In this document: positions 36,046-45,601 of the stretch, piece after piece
Numbering within the stretch: the stretch's first letter is position 1
How the letters are laid out: each line of letters begins with the position of its first letter
Translations under genes and position numbers: made by a program
DNA from: Leptolyngbya sp. 'hensonii'
GTDB taxonomy: Bacteria > Cyanobacteriota > Cyanobacteriia > GCF-001939115
NCBI RefSeq assembly: GCF_001939115.1
Contig: NZ_MQTZ01000046.1
Span: forward strand, 62,001 to 126,000
Direction of reading: 5' to 3'
DNA: 64,000 nt
The notes under the pieces: model-generated
The model's input: only the letters and a program-made list of their open reading frames with translations
The model's database searches: none
Told to the model about the DNA's origin: nothing

Positions 36046-38064
36046 ATGGTAGTCCGCAGCTCTGCGGCCCCCCCTACTCCCTGGTCTACCAGTCTGGCCC
36101 AACCAACCATTCATGAAACAGCCTATGTGCATGCCTTCTCTAACATCATTGGTGATGTCCGAATTGGCTCAAATGTTCTGATTGCACCGGGAACCTCAAT
36201 TCGAGCAGATGAGGGGAACCCATTTCATGTTGGTGCAGGAACGAACATTCAAGATGGGGTGGTAATTCACGGTCTGGAACAGGGTCGGGTATTAGGAGAC
36301 GATCAAAATCAGTACTCTGTCTGGATTGGCAGTAATACATCGATTACCCATAAGGCATTGATTCATGGCCCCGCCTACATTGGGAACGATTGCTTCATTG
36401 GTTTCCGATCGACCGTCTTCAATGCCCGCATTGGCCATGGTTGTATCGTCATGATGCACGTTCTGATCCAGGATGTGGAAATTCCGGCAGGGCGCTATGT
36501 GCCTTCCGGAGCCGTGATTACAACACAGCAACAGGCCGATCGTTTGCCAGAAGTAGATCCAGAGGATCTCAATTTTGCCCGTCATGTCGTCGGGATTAAT
36601 GAGGCTCTGCGATCCGGGTATCAATGTGCTGAGAATGTGGCCTGTATCCGATCGATTCGAGAAGAGACGGTACAAGAAACGTCTGGTTACACCCCTTATG
36701 GGTCCAGTGGAGACAGTTATAGCCCCTACAAATCAACCAATGGTTCTGGAAGTCATGATCACCAGGAGTCAACAATGCGACTGAGTACAAATATTCTGCA
36801 GCAAGTGCGCCAACTGCTGGCAGGCGGTTACCGGATTGGCACTGAACATATCGATGAGCGACGCTTCCGCACAAATTCCTGGAAGAGCTGCCAACCTTTC
36901 TCATCCACCCGTGAGGCAGAGGTCGTTTCAGCTCTTGAATCCTGCTTGCAGGAACATTCCGGTGAATATGTCCGGCTGTTCGGGATTGCCCAGGGACGAC
37001 AACGGGTGGGAGAAACGATTATTCAACGGCCTGGTGATCAGCCGATTAGCGAAAGCACGACAACCTATCGTCCCAGTAATAGCTCTAATGGGCAGGTCAC
37101 CTCTGGGGGGGGTGGGTCAGTCAGTGGGGATCTGCAACAACAGGTGCAGCAACTGCTGAATCAAGGGTACTACCTGGCGGTAGAATATGCCAACCAGCGA
37201 CAGTATCGGGCCAATGCCTGGAAGAGTGGTCCGGCCATTCATACCAGCCGGGTGGGAGAGGCAATGGGCACCCTGCAGTCTTTTCTGGCAGAGCATCGTG
37301 GTGAGTATGTGCGCCTGATTGGCGGCGATCCAAAAGCCAAACGACGGGTCTCAGAAACGTTGATCCAGACACCGGACGGCCAAGTTGCATTCAGCAGTGG
37401 TTCTAGTTCAGTCACAGGTGGCAGTGCTGCAGTCCGATCCACCGCAGGCAATGCAGTTAGCTCAGATTTACAGCAGCAAGTGCAGCAGTTACTGAATCAG
37501 GGATTCTACCTGGCAGTGGAATATGCCAACCAGCGGCAATATCGGGCCAATGCCTGGAAGAGTGGTCCATCCATCCATACCAGCCACTTAGGGGAAGCCA
37601 TGAGCACCCTGCAATCTTTCCTGACAGAGCATAGTGGCGAGTATGTGCGTCTGATTGGCGGTGATCCGAAGGCCAAACGGCGGGTCTCAGAAGTGCTGAT
37701 TCAAAGTCCGAATGGGCAACCCGTTGCTGGCAATGGTCAGACAGCCCCCGCCTACAGTACTCCTGCCCCCAGCAGCGCCCCTGCCACGTCAGGCACAAAA
37801 CTGACGAGTGAAACCTTGCAGCAAATTCGCCAACTACTGGCTCAGGGGCATCGGATTGGAACGGAATACGCCAATCCCCGCCAGTATAAAGCCAGTTCCT
37901 GGAAGAGTGGCGCAACGATTCAGGCCAATCGGGAGTCAGAGGTCATTGCCGCCCTGGAAAATTTCCTGGCTGAACATGATGGGGAATATGTGCGGTTAAT
38001 TGGAATTGAACCCAAGGCCAAACGGCGGGTTTTAGAATCCATGATCCAGCAGCCCAAGCGCTAG
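36046..38064 (+). CDS. ccmM: carboxysome core organiser and gamma-carbonic anhydrase CcmM, four SSUL repeats
   Basis: A 672-residue CcmM starting at the ATG at 36046 with AGGAGAGG 6 bp upstream; a longer in-frame start at 35947 lacks such a site. Residues 1-210 form a left-handed beta-helix gamma-carbonic anhydrase. The zinc histidines are at positions 75, 102 and 107 ([15 protein letters not shown]), and a C-terminal Cys194...Cys200 pair ([10 protein letters not shown]) matches the disulfide needed for activity in Thermosynechococcus CcmM. After a linker come four RbcS-like SSUL modules starting near 246, 361, 473 and 585. SSUL2 and 3 are about 88 percent identical. Only SSUL1 keeps a Cys pair (WKSC, LESC). 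Confidence 0.98.
   Translation: MVVRSSAAPPTPWSTSLAQPTIHETAYVHAFSNIIGDVRIGSNVLIAPGTSIRADEGNPFHVGAGTNIQDGVVIHGLEQGRVLGDDQNQYSVWIGSNTSITHKALIHGPAYIGNDCFIGFRSTVFNARIGHGCIVMMHVLIQDVEIPAGRYVPSGAVITTQQQADRLPEVDPEDLNFARHVVGINEALRSGYQCAENVACIRSIREETVQETSGYTPYGSSGDSYSPYKSTNGSGSHDHQESTMRLSTNILQQVRQLLAGGYRIGTEHIDERRFRTNSWKSCQPFSSTREAEVVSALESCLQEHSGEYVRLFGIAQGRQRVGETIIQRPGDQPISESTTTYRPSNSSNGQVTSGGGGSVSGDLQQQVQQLLNQGYYLAVEYANQRQYRANAWKSGPAIHTSRVGEAMGTLQSFLAEHRGEYVRLIGGDPKAKRRVSETLIQTPDGQVAFSSGSSSVTGGSAAVRSTAGNAVSSDLQQQVQQLLNQGFYLAVEYANQRQYRANAWKSGPSIHTSHLGEAMSTLQSFLTEHSGEYVRLIGGDPKAKRRVSEVLIQSPNGQPVAGNGQTAPAYSTPAPSSAPATSGTKLTSETLQQIRQLLAQGHRIGTEYANPRQYKASSWKSGATIQANRESEVIAALENFLAEHDGEYVRLIGIEPKAKRRVLESMIQQPKR
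36764..36777 (+). promoter_or_regulatory. internal ribosome site and start for short CcmM
   Basis: AGGAG at 36764-36768 stands 6 nt before an in-frame ATG at 36775 (Met244), right before SSUL1 ([15 protein letters not shown]). Translation from here gives 429 residues with only the four SSUL modules, corresponding to the M35 short form that in other beta-cyanobacteria links RuBisCO. The spacing is ideal. Confidence 0.75.
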
Positions 38065-38076
38065 GAAGGAACGTCC

Positions 38077-38691
38077 ATGTCACTACCGGTCCTGCATCCC
38101 CCTAACAACCTGCATTCCTATGTTCGGGGCGATGTCACCATTCATCCCAGTGCCGCGATCGCACCAGGAGTCATCCTTCAGGCAGGACCGGGATGCCGAA
38201 TTGTGATTGCCGCCGGGGTCTGCATTGGGATGGGTACCATCCTGCACGCCTATCAGGGGGTGCTGGAAATTGAAGCGGGAGTCAGCCTGGGCGCGGGGGT
38301 ATTAATGGTCGGGCAAGGCCGAATTGGGGCCAATACCTGCATCGGTTCCTCCACCACTATTTTTAATAGCTCCATCGATCGAGATCAGATTATTCCAGCA
38401 GGTTCCATTGTGGGCGATACCAGCCGTCGATTCGACGAGCTCAACGCCACAGACACGGTGATCCTGCCCGATGCTGTCATCTCTGAAGCTGCGGCACCCA
38501 TCCCCGCTCCTGTTGAATCTGCTTCCCCGGATCCCTTCCCTGCCGAGGCCATTCAGGCTACTGGTATCAATGTCTATGGCAAGGTTTACGTCAACCAATT
38601 GATGGTGAAACTGTTACCCAATCGGCAGCCCATTCAGCCTGTTCCTCCCACCGAGGAACAGGCCCTCCCCAGCGACCCCTGGGAAGAATAA
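38077..38691 (+). CDS. ccmN: carboxysome assembly protein CcmN
   Basis: A 204-residue protein. The first 130 residues are a hexapeptide-repeat beta-helix that binds CcmM (VTIHPSAAIAPGVILQAGP, SLGAGVLMVGQGRIG). A Pro/Ala-rich linker (about 140-165) leads to the encapsulation peptide VYGKVYVNQLMVKLLPN (about 167-185), an amphipathic helix that recruits CcmK2 shell. It begins 12 bp after ccmM with the site AGGAA ahead of it. Confidence 0.96.
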   Translation: MSLPVLHPPNNLHSYVRGDVTIHPSAAIAPGVILQAGPGCRIVIAAGVCIGMGTILHAYQGVLEIEAGVSLGAGVLMVGQGRIGANTCIGSSTTIFNSSIDRDQIIPAGSIVGDTSRRFDELNATDTVILPDAVISEAAAPIPAPVESASPDPFPAEAIQATGINVYGKVYVNQLMVKLLPNRQPIQPVPPTEEQALPSDPWEE

Positions 38692-38763
38692 CCAGGAATG
38701 CCTCCTGACTGATTAAGATAGAGTTACAACTCGAGTTACTATGACAGCTTCACCCTGAATGTA

Positions 38764-39501
38764 ATGGGTTTTGAAGGAGATTATACTGACCTGGCCCTGG
38801 GCCTGGTATCCGTCCAGAGCTTTCCGGCCATCGTGGGCATTGCCGATCACATGCTGAAAGAGGCAGGTGTGACCCTGGTTGGCTATGAGAAAATTGGGGG
38901 CGGCAACTGCACAGCCATTGTTCGAGGTGGAACCGCCGAAGTTCGACTGGCTGTTGCGGAAGGTGCAGAACGGGCCAAACAATTTGGGCAAGAATTTTCT
39001 TCCCTGGTCATTCCCCGGCCCATGCCCAATCTGGAAGCGGTGCTTCCGATCGGTCAGCGGCTGGCCCAACTCGCCACGGGCCGGGGCCATAGCATGCTCA
39101 GCAGTCACGCCATCGGGCTCCTGGAAACGCGGGGCTTCCCAGCGATGGTGGGGGCTGCCGATGCCATGCTTAAATCAGCCGATGTAATTCTGGCTGCCTA
39201 CGAAAAAATTGGCGCTGGGCTTTGCACTGTCATCATTCGGGGAACCGTCTCCAATGTGGCCATTGCCCTGGATGTGGGCATGCTTGAGGCCGATCGAATT
39301 GGGGAACTTCACTCGGTGATGCTTGTCCCCCGGCCCCTGGAAGACCTGGATCAGACCCTTCCCCTGGCCAGTTGCTGGATCGAAAAACCCCAACCCTTGC
39401 CAATGCTACTCTCGATTCAGGCAGAAGAACGGGAGTTAATTGAACTACCAGATGTCCTGCAGACGATTACCATTACCCGGCAGGAAGAACCGGAAAGATA
39501 A
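38764..39501 (+). CDS. ccmO: tandem-BMC shell protein CcmO
   Basis: A 245-residue protein with two BMC domains (about 10-95 and 115-205), a trimeric shell component. Domain 1 has [39 protein letters not shown]; domain 2 has AIGLLETRGFPAMVGAADAMLKSADVILAAYEKIGAGLC. CcmO is essential for closing beta-carboxysomes. In this genome it lies in the main ccm operon, 72 bp after ccmN. Confidence 0.95.
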   Translation: MGFEGDYTDLALGLVSVQSFPAIVGIADHMLKEAGVTLVGYEKIGGGNCTAIVRGGTAEVRLAVAEGAERAKQFGQEFSSLVIPRPMPNLEAVLPIGQRLAQLATGRGHSMLSSHAIGLLETRGFPAMVGAADAMLKSADVILAAYEKIGAGLCTVIIRGTVSNVAIALDVGMLEADRIGELHSVMLVPRPLEDLDQTLPLASCWIEKPQPLPMLLSIQAEERELIELPDVLQTITITRQEEPER

Positions 39502-39516
39502 CCTCACTGTGCCACC

Positions 39517-40242
39517 ATGCTGGTTTCCCTGACTCGTGAGAAGTTTGAGCAACTGATGCCCCTGACGGCAACGGCAACCCAGTACAAGTTTTGCTGGGGT
39601 AAGTTGCAGGATTTTTTGCGTCGGCTTTCAGTCTCATTTGTAGGCGGAGCGGCTGCCCTGCTCTTAAGGGCTATCCTGGGACCTGACTTTTTTGGAGTCA
39701 TTTTGCTGTTTGCCATTTGCGCTGTGCTCTACTGGCTATGGGCACCGGTTTTGTGGGCTACCCTGCGGAATCGAGAGATGCGGAAGATTCCCTACAGTGG
39801 ATTCTGGCAAGGTGAGGTGCTGGATGCCTACGTCAGTGAAGAGCTGATTGGCAAGGAAGAGACGGTGAACAAACGGGGAGAACTCGTCATTGTTGAGAAC
39901 CGGGAACGCCGCTTAAACCTGGAAGTAGGAGACGAATCTGGCTTTACTACCCAGTTACAGGTTCCACTCAAGCGGGAGCACCAGGGCATTCGGCCCGGAC
40001 TCATCGCTGCCATGGTCGTGTTGTCCTATGAACCAGACCTGGCTGATATTGTCAAAGTCAGCGACATCTACATCCCCAGTCGCAATATCTGGGTAAGTGA
40101 CTATCCCTATTTACGTCGAGATCTCTTCGTGGAAGTAGCCCGCAGATTAGGCTCCCGGAGAAATCGAGAAAAATTAGAGCGCCCTTCTCGGCGGAGTTCC
40201 CGCAAGGGCTCCCGGAAACGGCGGGTAGTCGAGGAGGATTAA
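39517..40242 (+). CDS. conserved cyanobacterial membrane protein after ccmO
   Basis: A 241-residue protein 15 bp after ccmO. Residues 38-78 form two hydrophobic helices with a tight turn (VSFVGGAAALLLRAILGP and FGVILLFAICAVLYWLWAPVLW). The remainder is cytosolic, with a beta-rich middle (GFWQGEVLDAYVSEELIG, VVLSYEPDLADIVKVSDIYIPSRNIWVSDYPYLRRDL) and a strongly basic C-terminus (RRSSRKGSRKRRVVEED). Similar proteins are sometimes labelled phosphate ABC transporter permease, but no permease motif is visible. Its place in the operon suggests possible co-expression with the carboxysome; function unknown. Confidence 0.8.
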   Translation: MLVSLTREKFEQLMPLTATATQYKFCWGKLQDFLRRLSVSFVGGAAALLLRAILGPDFFGVILLFAICAVLYWLWAPVLWATLRNREMRKIPYSGFWQGEVLDAYVSEELIGKEETVNKRGELVIVENRERRLNLEVGDESGFTTQLQVPLKREHQGIRPGLIAAMVVLSYEPDLADIVKVSDIYIPSRNIWVSDYPYLRRDLFVEVARRLGSRRNREKLERPSRRSSRKGSRKRRVVEED

Positions 40243-40246
40243 CCCC

Positions 40247-40876
40247 TCAGCCCACACCTGTGCGTTCCTGACCATAAGCCTGCCAAGCCAGATCAACCAA
40301 CCCATTGACGATCGCAGCCGCCACCACAGCGCTGCCCTTGCGCCCTTCAATTCGAATATGGGGCACCATAGAATCATTCAGCCGTCCCTTGGTCGCTTCA
40401 ATATCCACGAAGCCAGCGGGGGTCCCAATTACCAGGGCCGGACGGATTTCCTCCGCTTCAATTAATTCCACGATCGCAGTCAGAGCCGTTTGGGCCTGAC
40501 CCACCACAAAAATCCCTTCTGGGTAGCGGCGAGCCAGGGTTTCAATCCCCCAGGCAGCCCGAGTTTTCTCTCGCTGAGGCCGGGTCAGGGCATCCATACT
40601 ACAGTAAACCGGATTCGAGAACGTTCCCTGAATATTTGGCGCAATACCTACCTGCACCATCGGGACATCCACAATAATCGTTGTTCGGGCAGCCAGAGCA
40701 GCGGCTCCGGCCTGTAACGCCTGATCAGAGAACCGGATCAGGGATTTATATTCAAAATCAGCCGTCGCATAAATGACCCGTCGGACGATCTCATACTCTG
40801 CCGGTGAAAAGGTATGGTCTCCCATTTCCCGATCGATAATACCCAGACTCTGGGCATCTGTTATGTGCCATTCCAT
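40247..40876 (-). CDS. cobH: precorrin-8X methylmutase
   Basis: CobH/CbiC moves a methyl group from C11 to C12 of precorrin-8X to give hydrogenobyrinate or cobyrinate. The 209-residue protein shows EYEIVRRVIYATADFEYKSLIRFS, AAALAARTTIIVDVPMVQVGIA and the C-terminal IGTPAGFVDIEATKGRLNDSMVPHIRIEGRKGSAVVAAAIVNG. Where Pseudomonas CobH has catalytic His43 (RMVHACG), this sequence has Tyr36 (RRVIYATA). Convergent with the membrane protein gene (4-bp gap). Confidence 0.9.
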   Translation of the reverse strand: MEWHITDAQSLGIIDREMGDHTFSPAEYEIVRRVIYATADFEYKSLIRFSDQALQAGAAALAARTTIIVDVPMVQVGIAPNIQGTFSNPVYCSMDALTRPQREKTRAAWGIETLARRYPEGIFVVGQAQTALTAIVELIEAEEIRPALVIGTPAGFVDIEATKGRLNDSMVPHIRIEGRKGSAVVAAAIVNGLVDLAWQAYGQERTGVG

Positions 40877-40938
40877 AGGAAAGCGTTCAGCAATCAGCGG
40901 TCAGCTTTTAGCTTATCAGACTGCGCTGACCCAAGGGT

Positions 40939-41742
40939 CTAAGTCTCCGAGGTTGAAGACGGACTGAACATCGGTGACAAGTAAGCGACCAGGGCTCCGA
41001 TGGCAAATCCAATGAAGTTGCGGAGCAGGGGAAGGAAATCAGAAGTTCGGGTCACCACAGGACCAATCCCAAAAGCAATGAACAAAATGGCCCAGAGGGG
41101 AGAAAAAATCAGCGCCCACTGCCAGGCAAAAATCTGGCCTTCCTTACGGGGATGGGCCGCAAAGCCAAAGACGATCCCCCCCACAATTGAGGTGATCAGG
41201 GTCAGAATCCACTGTTCTCGGGGTAAACCGGGCACCACCCGGCAACCGCCCCGGCGCAGGCAGGCCTTAACTGACTCCAGGGACTGGATAATCGCTTGAT
41301 CTTCGCCGTTTTCTCGCACGAAAAACTGATTCCCAAAGCGGGTTTGCAGCTCAATCCAGAAAGTACGCGGCATCAACTCATAGAAATCATCCCCGACGCT
41401 AAAGTTGAGGATATTCCCCCCCCGCGAATCCGCCACCAGCAACAGGCTTTTATCATCCAATCCCCAAAAGTCTTTCACGGCTCGACCTGGTGTGCGATCG
41501 AACTGGGTTAAAACTCGCAATTTCCATCCCGTTTCTGCCTCAAAAGCCTGGAGGTCCTGATCCAGATTCTCTCTCTGAATACCGGTCAGGGATTTTGCCA
41601 GATCGACCACATTGGTTTTCTGGCTTGGCAATAGCTCTGGGTTGTCAAAAGCCAGGGCCATGGCAGGCACAGCCCAGATTGATACGGTCAGAACAGCCGT
41701 CAGGAGCAGATGAAAAATCTTTTGAGGAAGCAGATATCGCAT
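40939..41742 (-). CDS. TPM-domain protein, Psb32-like
   Basis: A 267-residue protein with a signal peptide (IFHLLLTAVLTVSIWAVPAMALAFD, about 8-32), then a TPM domain (about 45-170: VVDLAKSLTGIQRENLDQDLQAFEAETGWKLRVLTQ, KSLLLVADSRGGNILNFSVG), a spacer with two cysteines (CLRRGGC), and two or three C-terminal membrane helices (about 180-260). The layout matches TLP18.3/Psb32 of thylakoid lumen, which aids photosystem II repair. It probably acts there. Confidence 0.82.
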   Translation of the reverse strand: MRYLLPQKIFHLLLTAVLTVSIWAVPAMALAFDNPELLPSQKTNVVDLAKSLTGIQRENLDQDLQAFEAETGWKLRVLTQFDRTPGRAVKDFWGLDDKSLLLVADSRGGNILNFSVGDDFYELMPRTFWIELQTRFGNQFFVRENGEDQAIIQSLESVKACLRRGGCRVVPGLPREQWILTLITSIVGGIVFGFAAHPRKEGQIFAWQWALIFSPLWAILFIAFGIGPVVTRTSDFLPLLRNFIGFAIGALVAYLSPMFSPSSTSET

Positions 41743-41963
41743 GATGTCTTAACTATTGCTTTGGAATCTATTGGTTTGAAAAGCAATGCCAGGTGAAAGG
41801 CGCTGTTCATGGTGTCACAGGATGGCAGCTCCTTTACACTTGTTTACCTATTTTTAATACTACAGCAGTTTTTCAACCGGTTTAGAACCACCGCCCGAAA
41901 CCGGGACAGTAGTCATCTGAAGAAATTTAGCAGACCGCACCAGTCTTTTTGATCTCCCCTCCA

Positions 41964-44900
41964 TCAACCATTCAGTAACGCCTGAATCTTGTTCCCCAAC
42001 TGTCTTAAACTCACGGGTTTTGCCATATATTCATTCACTCCGGCAGCCAGACACTTTTCTCGATCGCTGGGCATGGCCAGGGCAGTCAGGGCAATAATGG
42101 GGATGGCCGTCAATTCCCGGTCTGCCCGGATCTGACGGGTGGCCTCCAGGCCATCCATTTCCGGCATTTGAATATCCATCAAAATAATGTCAGGCTTATG
42201 GGTTTTTGCCTGGTCGATCGCGACCTGCCCATTTTCAGCCAGTATGAGCCGATACCCCTGGCTTTTGAGATAGTCAGACATCATATCAATATTGAAAAGA
42301 TTGTCTTCCGCCAGCAACACCAGCGGGGCGGTCACCGAAACTGGGGTTCCGATCAAGTTCGGCAATTCCGTGCTGAGAGGGTCTAAATCTAGTGCCCCGG
42401 CCCTAACCTCCGAGCTACAGGGCAACGTGACGGTAAAACAACTCCCTTGCCCTACCACACTGGTGACGGAAACTCCCCCCCCATGCAGTTCCATAATCTG
42501 CTTCACTAAAGCCAGCCCCAAACCAGTTCCTGAATATTGACGGCTAAGACTGCTATCAATCTGGACAAAAGGCTGGAACAATCGACCCAGATGTTCTGAG
42601 GCAATCCCAATCCCCGTATCCTCCACAATAAAAGCCAGAAAGCCAACATTCGGAGACGCGTCTTCCAGGAAGGAGGAAAAAGGTGCAGCGATGCTTGCCG
42701 ATTTAGCCCCCCAATCGATTAGCTTGACCTTCAGCGTCACGCTACCGCCTGCTGGAGTAAATTTTACGGCATTCATCAGTAAGTTAATCAGCACCTGGCG
42801 CAGGCGGCGTTCATCCACCTCGATCAGGCTAATTCCACTTTGAATAGAGCAGTCCAGGGAGATATTCTTCTTGAGCGCTTGTTGCCGGACAAAAGCCAGG
42901 CTGGAATCACAGAGGGCCTTGACATAGACCGGTGAGAGGGTCAACTCCATCATGCCCGCTTCAATTTTGGAGAGGTCAAGAATATCGTTGATCAGCTCCA
43001 GCAGATGTCTGCCACTCTGTTCAATAGTAACGACGACCTTGCGCTGTCGATCGGTCAACACCCCATAGACTTGGTCCTGCAACCCTTCCGACATACCCAA
43101 AATGGCATTCAGGGGCGTCCGTAACTCATGGCTCATCGTCGCCAGAAACTCATCTTTGAGGCGAGTAGCCCGTTCCAACTCTTGATTCGCCCGTTCCAGG
43201 CGCTCGTTCGTCTGGCGCAACTGGGCAGCAGCCTGCCGCCGTTCCGTAATATCTTCCACCATGCCCAGGCCATAGAGCCTGCCGCCATCCCGATCGTGCA
43301 GGAGGGTCGCCGTAAAGTTAACCCAGAGCACCCTGCCATTTTTAGTCAGGTAGCGTTTCTCCAACTGGTAGCGAGAAATCTCACCCTGAATACTCTGTTG
43401 AATAAAGTAGGTGTCGATTTCCCGATCGTCCGGATGGGTAATGTCGAGATAGGAGATCTGGGCCAACTCAGCCGCCGTATAGCCCAACATCTGCTGCAAA
43501 ACCCGGTTGGTGCGGGTAAATCGATAGGTTTCGATATTGGCCAGGAGCATCCCGATCGGGGCTTCATTAAACGTCGTCCGAAACTGTTCTTCACTGTGCT
43601 GCAGCGCAACTTCCACCTGAATGCGATCGGTGATGTCGATGGCAATCCCCTGCAGCACCTGAGTTTGGCGATCCTCCAGGGTCACCAGCATGGCTTCATC
43701 CCGAACCCAAATAGTTTTTCCTGTGCCTGTAACCATTCGGTATTCAGATAGGAACGGTACAGCGGCTGAAATCGCTAGATCCAGCTCCTGCAAAACCCGT
43801 TCCCGATCCGCTGGATGGATATAGTCCGTCCACTTGCTGAAGTTTCCCGCAGACCATTCGGCGGCAGAAATCTCGAGCAAGTGCTGAATATAGGGGCTGA
43901 TATAAGCATGCTCTGGGGCAGCCCTGAGGGGAGAGATATAGACCACACCAGGAATTTGCTCAATCAGCAACCGGTACTTTGACTCAGCCTGTTTCAAGGC
44001 AGCCGTTCGCTCTTCTACCCGTCGTTCCAGCTCAGCATTGAGGGTTTGGAGGGCGCGTTCAGTCTGCTTGCGATCGGTAATATCCCGCACCATTAGCAGC
44101 ACTTCATCTGCACCAATTACCGCAATCCTGGCTTCTTCGCATCGCAGGTCCCCCTGCACTTCAATCTCATATTCATACGCCTGCACCTGGCCAGTTTCAA
44201 GGGCCTGCTGAATATAGGCCATGCGCTGTTGCGCCAGGGGAGCCGGAATCAAGTCATGGACATTACAGCCCACCAAGTCATCCACGGGTTTCAGCAAAGC
44301 GATCGCATCCTCATTGGTGACGAACAGATAGTCTCCCCGACTGTTCATGCGAACCAGCCAGTCCGGAATTGCCTCCAGAATGGCCCGATTCATCGCCTCG
44401 CTCTGGCGTAAAGCAGTGGTGCGTTCCTCCACCTTGCGCTCCAGGTTGGCATTAAGGATTTCCAGATTGCGATACAGTTCGGCCTGCTGGATGGCGATCG
44501 CCAGTTGCACCGCCAGTTGATCCAGTAAGCCCAGTTCAGATTCCTGCCATTGCCGGGGAGCATTGCACTGGTGCGAGATCAGCAATCCCCAGAGGCATAA
44601 ATTGGGGGGAGGAGGTCCAGCCAGGGAGTTCACGGAATCCATCCATGGACTCCCCAGATCCCTTGCCACCTCCCGGTTAGGCAACTCTGCTGTGGCCGCA
44701 TTTTCGAGCAAAATTGGCACCACCAGGTTCGCTTTCACCTGAAATTCCTCCAGCAGCGCCCTGTGGCAGGGGCTCAGCTCTGTACTGTAGATATCTGCTA
44801 CGGCCCAGATCCTTCCCTGCAGGTAGGCCTCACCAATGCCGGATTGAAAACAGGTGTCCTGGATCTCAGCATTCAGGCAAGCTAGCCAGGGAGGTGACAC

Positions 44901-45485
44901 AGACTCGGCCACAATCTTGCCCCCCATATTCGCCTGAAACTGGTACACCAGCACCCGATCGGTCTGTAGCAACTGACGAACTTCACCCACAGCCGTATCC
45001 AGCACTTCCTGCAATTGCAACGAGCGCCGGATTCGAAGGGCGATCGTATTGATCAAGTGTTGTTGTTCCCGCTGCTGCCGGATTTGCTCCATCAGCCCCA
45101 TCCGTTCCAGAGCACTCCGGACAGCCCGCTGCACCCCTTCACAGGTGAGATCTTTTTTCTTCAGGTAATCCTGGGCTCCACTCTTTAACACCTGAACGGC
45201 GATTGCCTCATTCCCCTGATCCGCTAGGACCAGCACCGGAACCTGGTTTTTTCCGAGCTGTAGTCTCAAACGGTAAAGAAATTCCAGCCCATCCATATCC
45301 GGCAGTTGATAGTTGAGCAGGATCAGATGGGGCAGGTTTATTTGACAGGCCTGCAACGCTCCTTCGCCTGACTCCCATTCCAGAATCTCATAAGCCTGGA
45401 GGGCATCTTGCTGTAGATATTGCCTATACAAGGCGCGATCTGCAGCAGAGGCATCTACAAGGAAAATAGGGCGAGGTGGGCGCAT
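41964..45485 (-). CDS. hybrid sensor histidine kinase with degenerate N-terminal receiver
   Basis: A 1173-residue soluble kinase. Order: receiver (about 6-125), a GAF domain (about 155-340), PAS repeats (about 365-470, 500-620 and 630-750), HisKA with His near 786 (TMSHELRTPLNAILGM), HATPase with IVEDTGIGIA and GTGLGLALVKQ, then a C-terminal receiver with Asp1104 (ILMDIQMPEMDG). The N-terminal receiver has Asn58 in the phospho-acceptor place (LILLNYQLPDMDG), so it probably cannot be phosphorylated. It lies 116 bp after the phytochrome kinase in the same direction. Confidence 0.92.
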   Translation of the reverse strand: MRPPRPIFLVDASAADRALYRQYLQQDALQAYEILEWESGEGALQACQINLPHLILLNYQLPDMDGLEFLYRLRLQLGKNQVPVLVLADQGNEAIAVQVLKSGAQDYLKKKDLTCEGVQRAVRSALERMGLMEQIRQQREQQHLINTIALRIRRSLQLQEVLDTAVGEVRQLLQTDRVLVYQFQANMGGKIVAESVSPPWLACLNAEIQDTCFQSGIGEAYLQGRIWAVADIYSTELSPCHRALLEEFQVKANLVVPILLENAATAELPNREVARDLGSPWMDSVNSLAGPPPPNLCLWGLLISHQCNAPRQWQESELGLLDQLAVQLAIAIQQAELYRNLEILNANLERKVEERTTALRQSEAMNRAILEAIPDWLVRMNSRGDYLFVTNEDAIALLKPVDDLVGCNVHDLIPAPLAQQRMAYIQQALETGQVQAYEYEIEVQGDLRCEEARIAVIGADEVLLMVRDITDRKQTERALQTLNAELERRVEERTAALKQAESKYRLLIEQIPGVVYISPLRAAPEHAYISPYIQHLLEISAAEWSAGNFSKWTDYIHPADRERVLQELDLAISAAVPFLSEYRMVTGTGKTIWVRDEAMLVTLEDRQTQVLQGIAIDITDRIQVEVALQHSEEQFRTTFNEAPIGMLLANIETYRFTRTNRVLQQMLGYTAAELAQISYLDITHPDDREIDTYFIQQSIQGEISRYQLEKRYLTKNGRVLWVNFTATLLHDRDGGRLYGLGMVEDITERRQAAAQLRQTNERLERANQELERATRLKDEFLATMSHELRTPLNAILGMSEGLQDQVYGVLTDRQRKVVVTIEQSGRHLLELINDILDLSKIEAGMMELTLSPVYVKALCDSSLAFVRQQALKKNISLDCSIQSGISLIEVDERRLRQVLINLLMNAVKFTPAGGSVTLKVKLIDWGAKSASIAAPFSSFLEDASPNVGFLAFIVEDTGIGIASEHLGRLFQPFVQIDSSLSRQYSGTGLGLALVKQIMELHGGGVSVTSVVGQGSCFTVTLPCSSEVRAGALDLDPLSTELPNLIGTPVSVTAPLVLLAEDNLFNIDMMSDYLKSQGYRLILAENGQVAIDQAKTHKPDIILMDIQMPEMDGLEATRQIRADRELTAIPIIALTALAMPSDREKCLAAGVNEYMAKPVSLRQLGNKIQALLNG

Positions 45486-45601
45486 GATACGAAATCTTTA
45501 TCCCAATTTGCGTTGTACTCCTGACAGATGGGTCCTATCCTGATGTTGCCTGTACAACCGTTGAGCAGGGCCGTATCCCCAGGGAAAATCTTCAACCTGA
45601 T

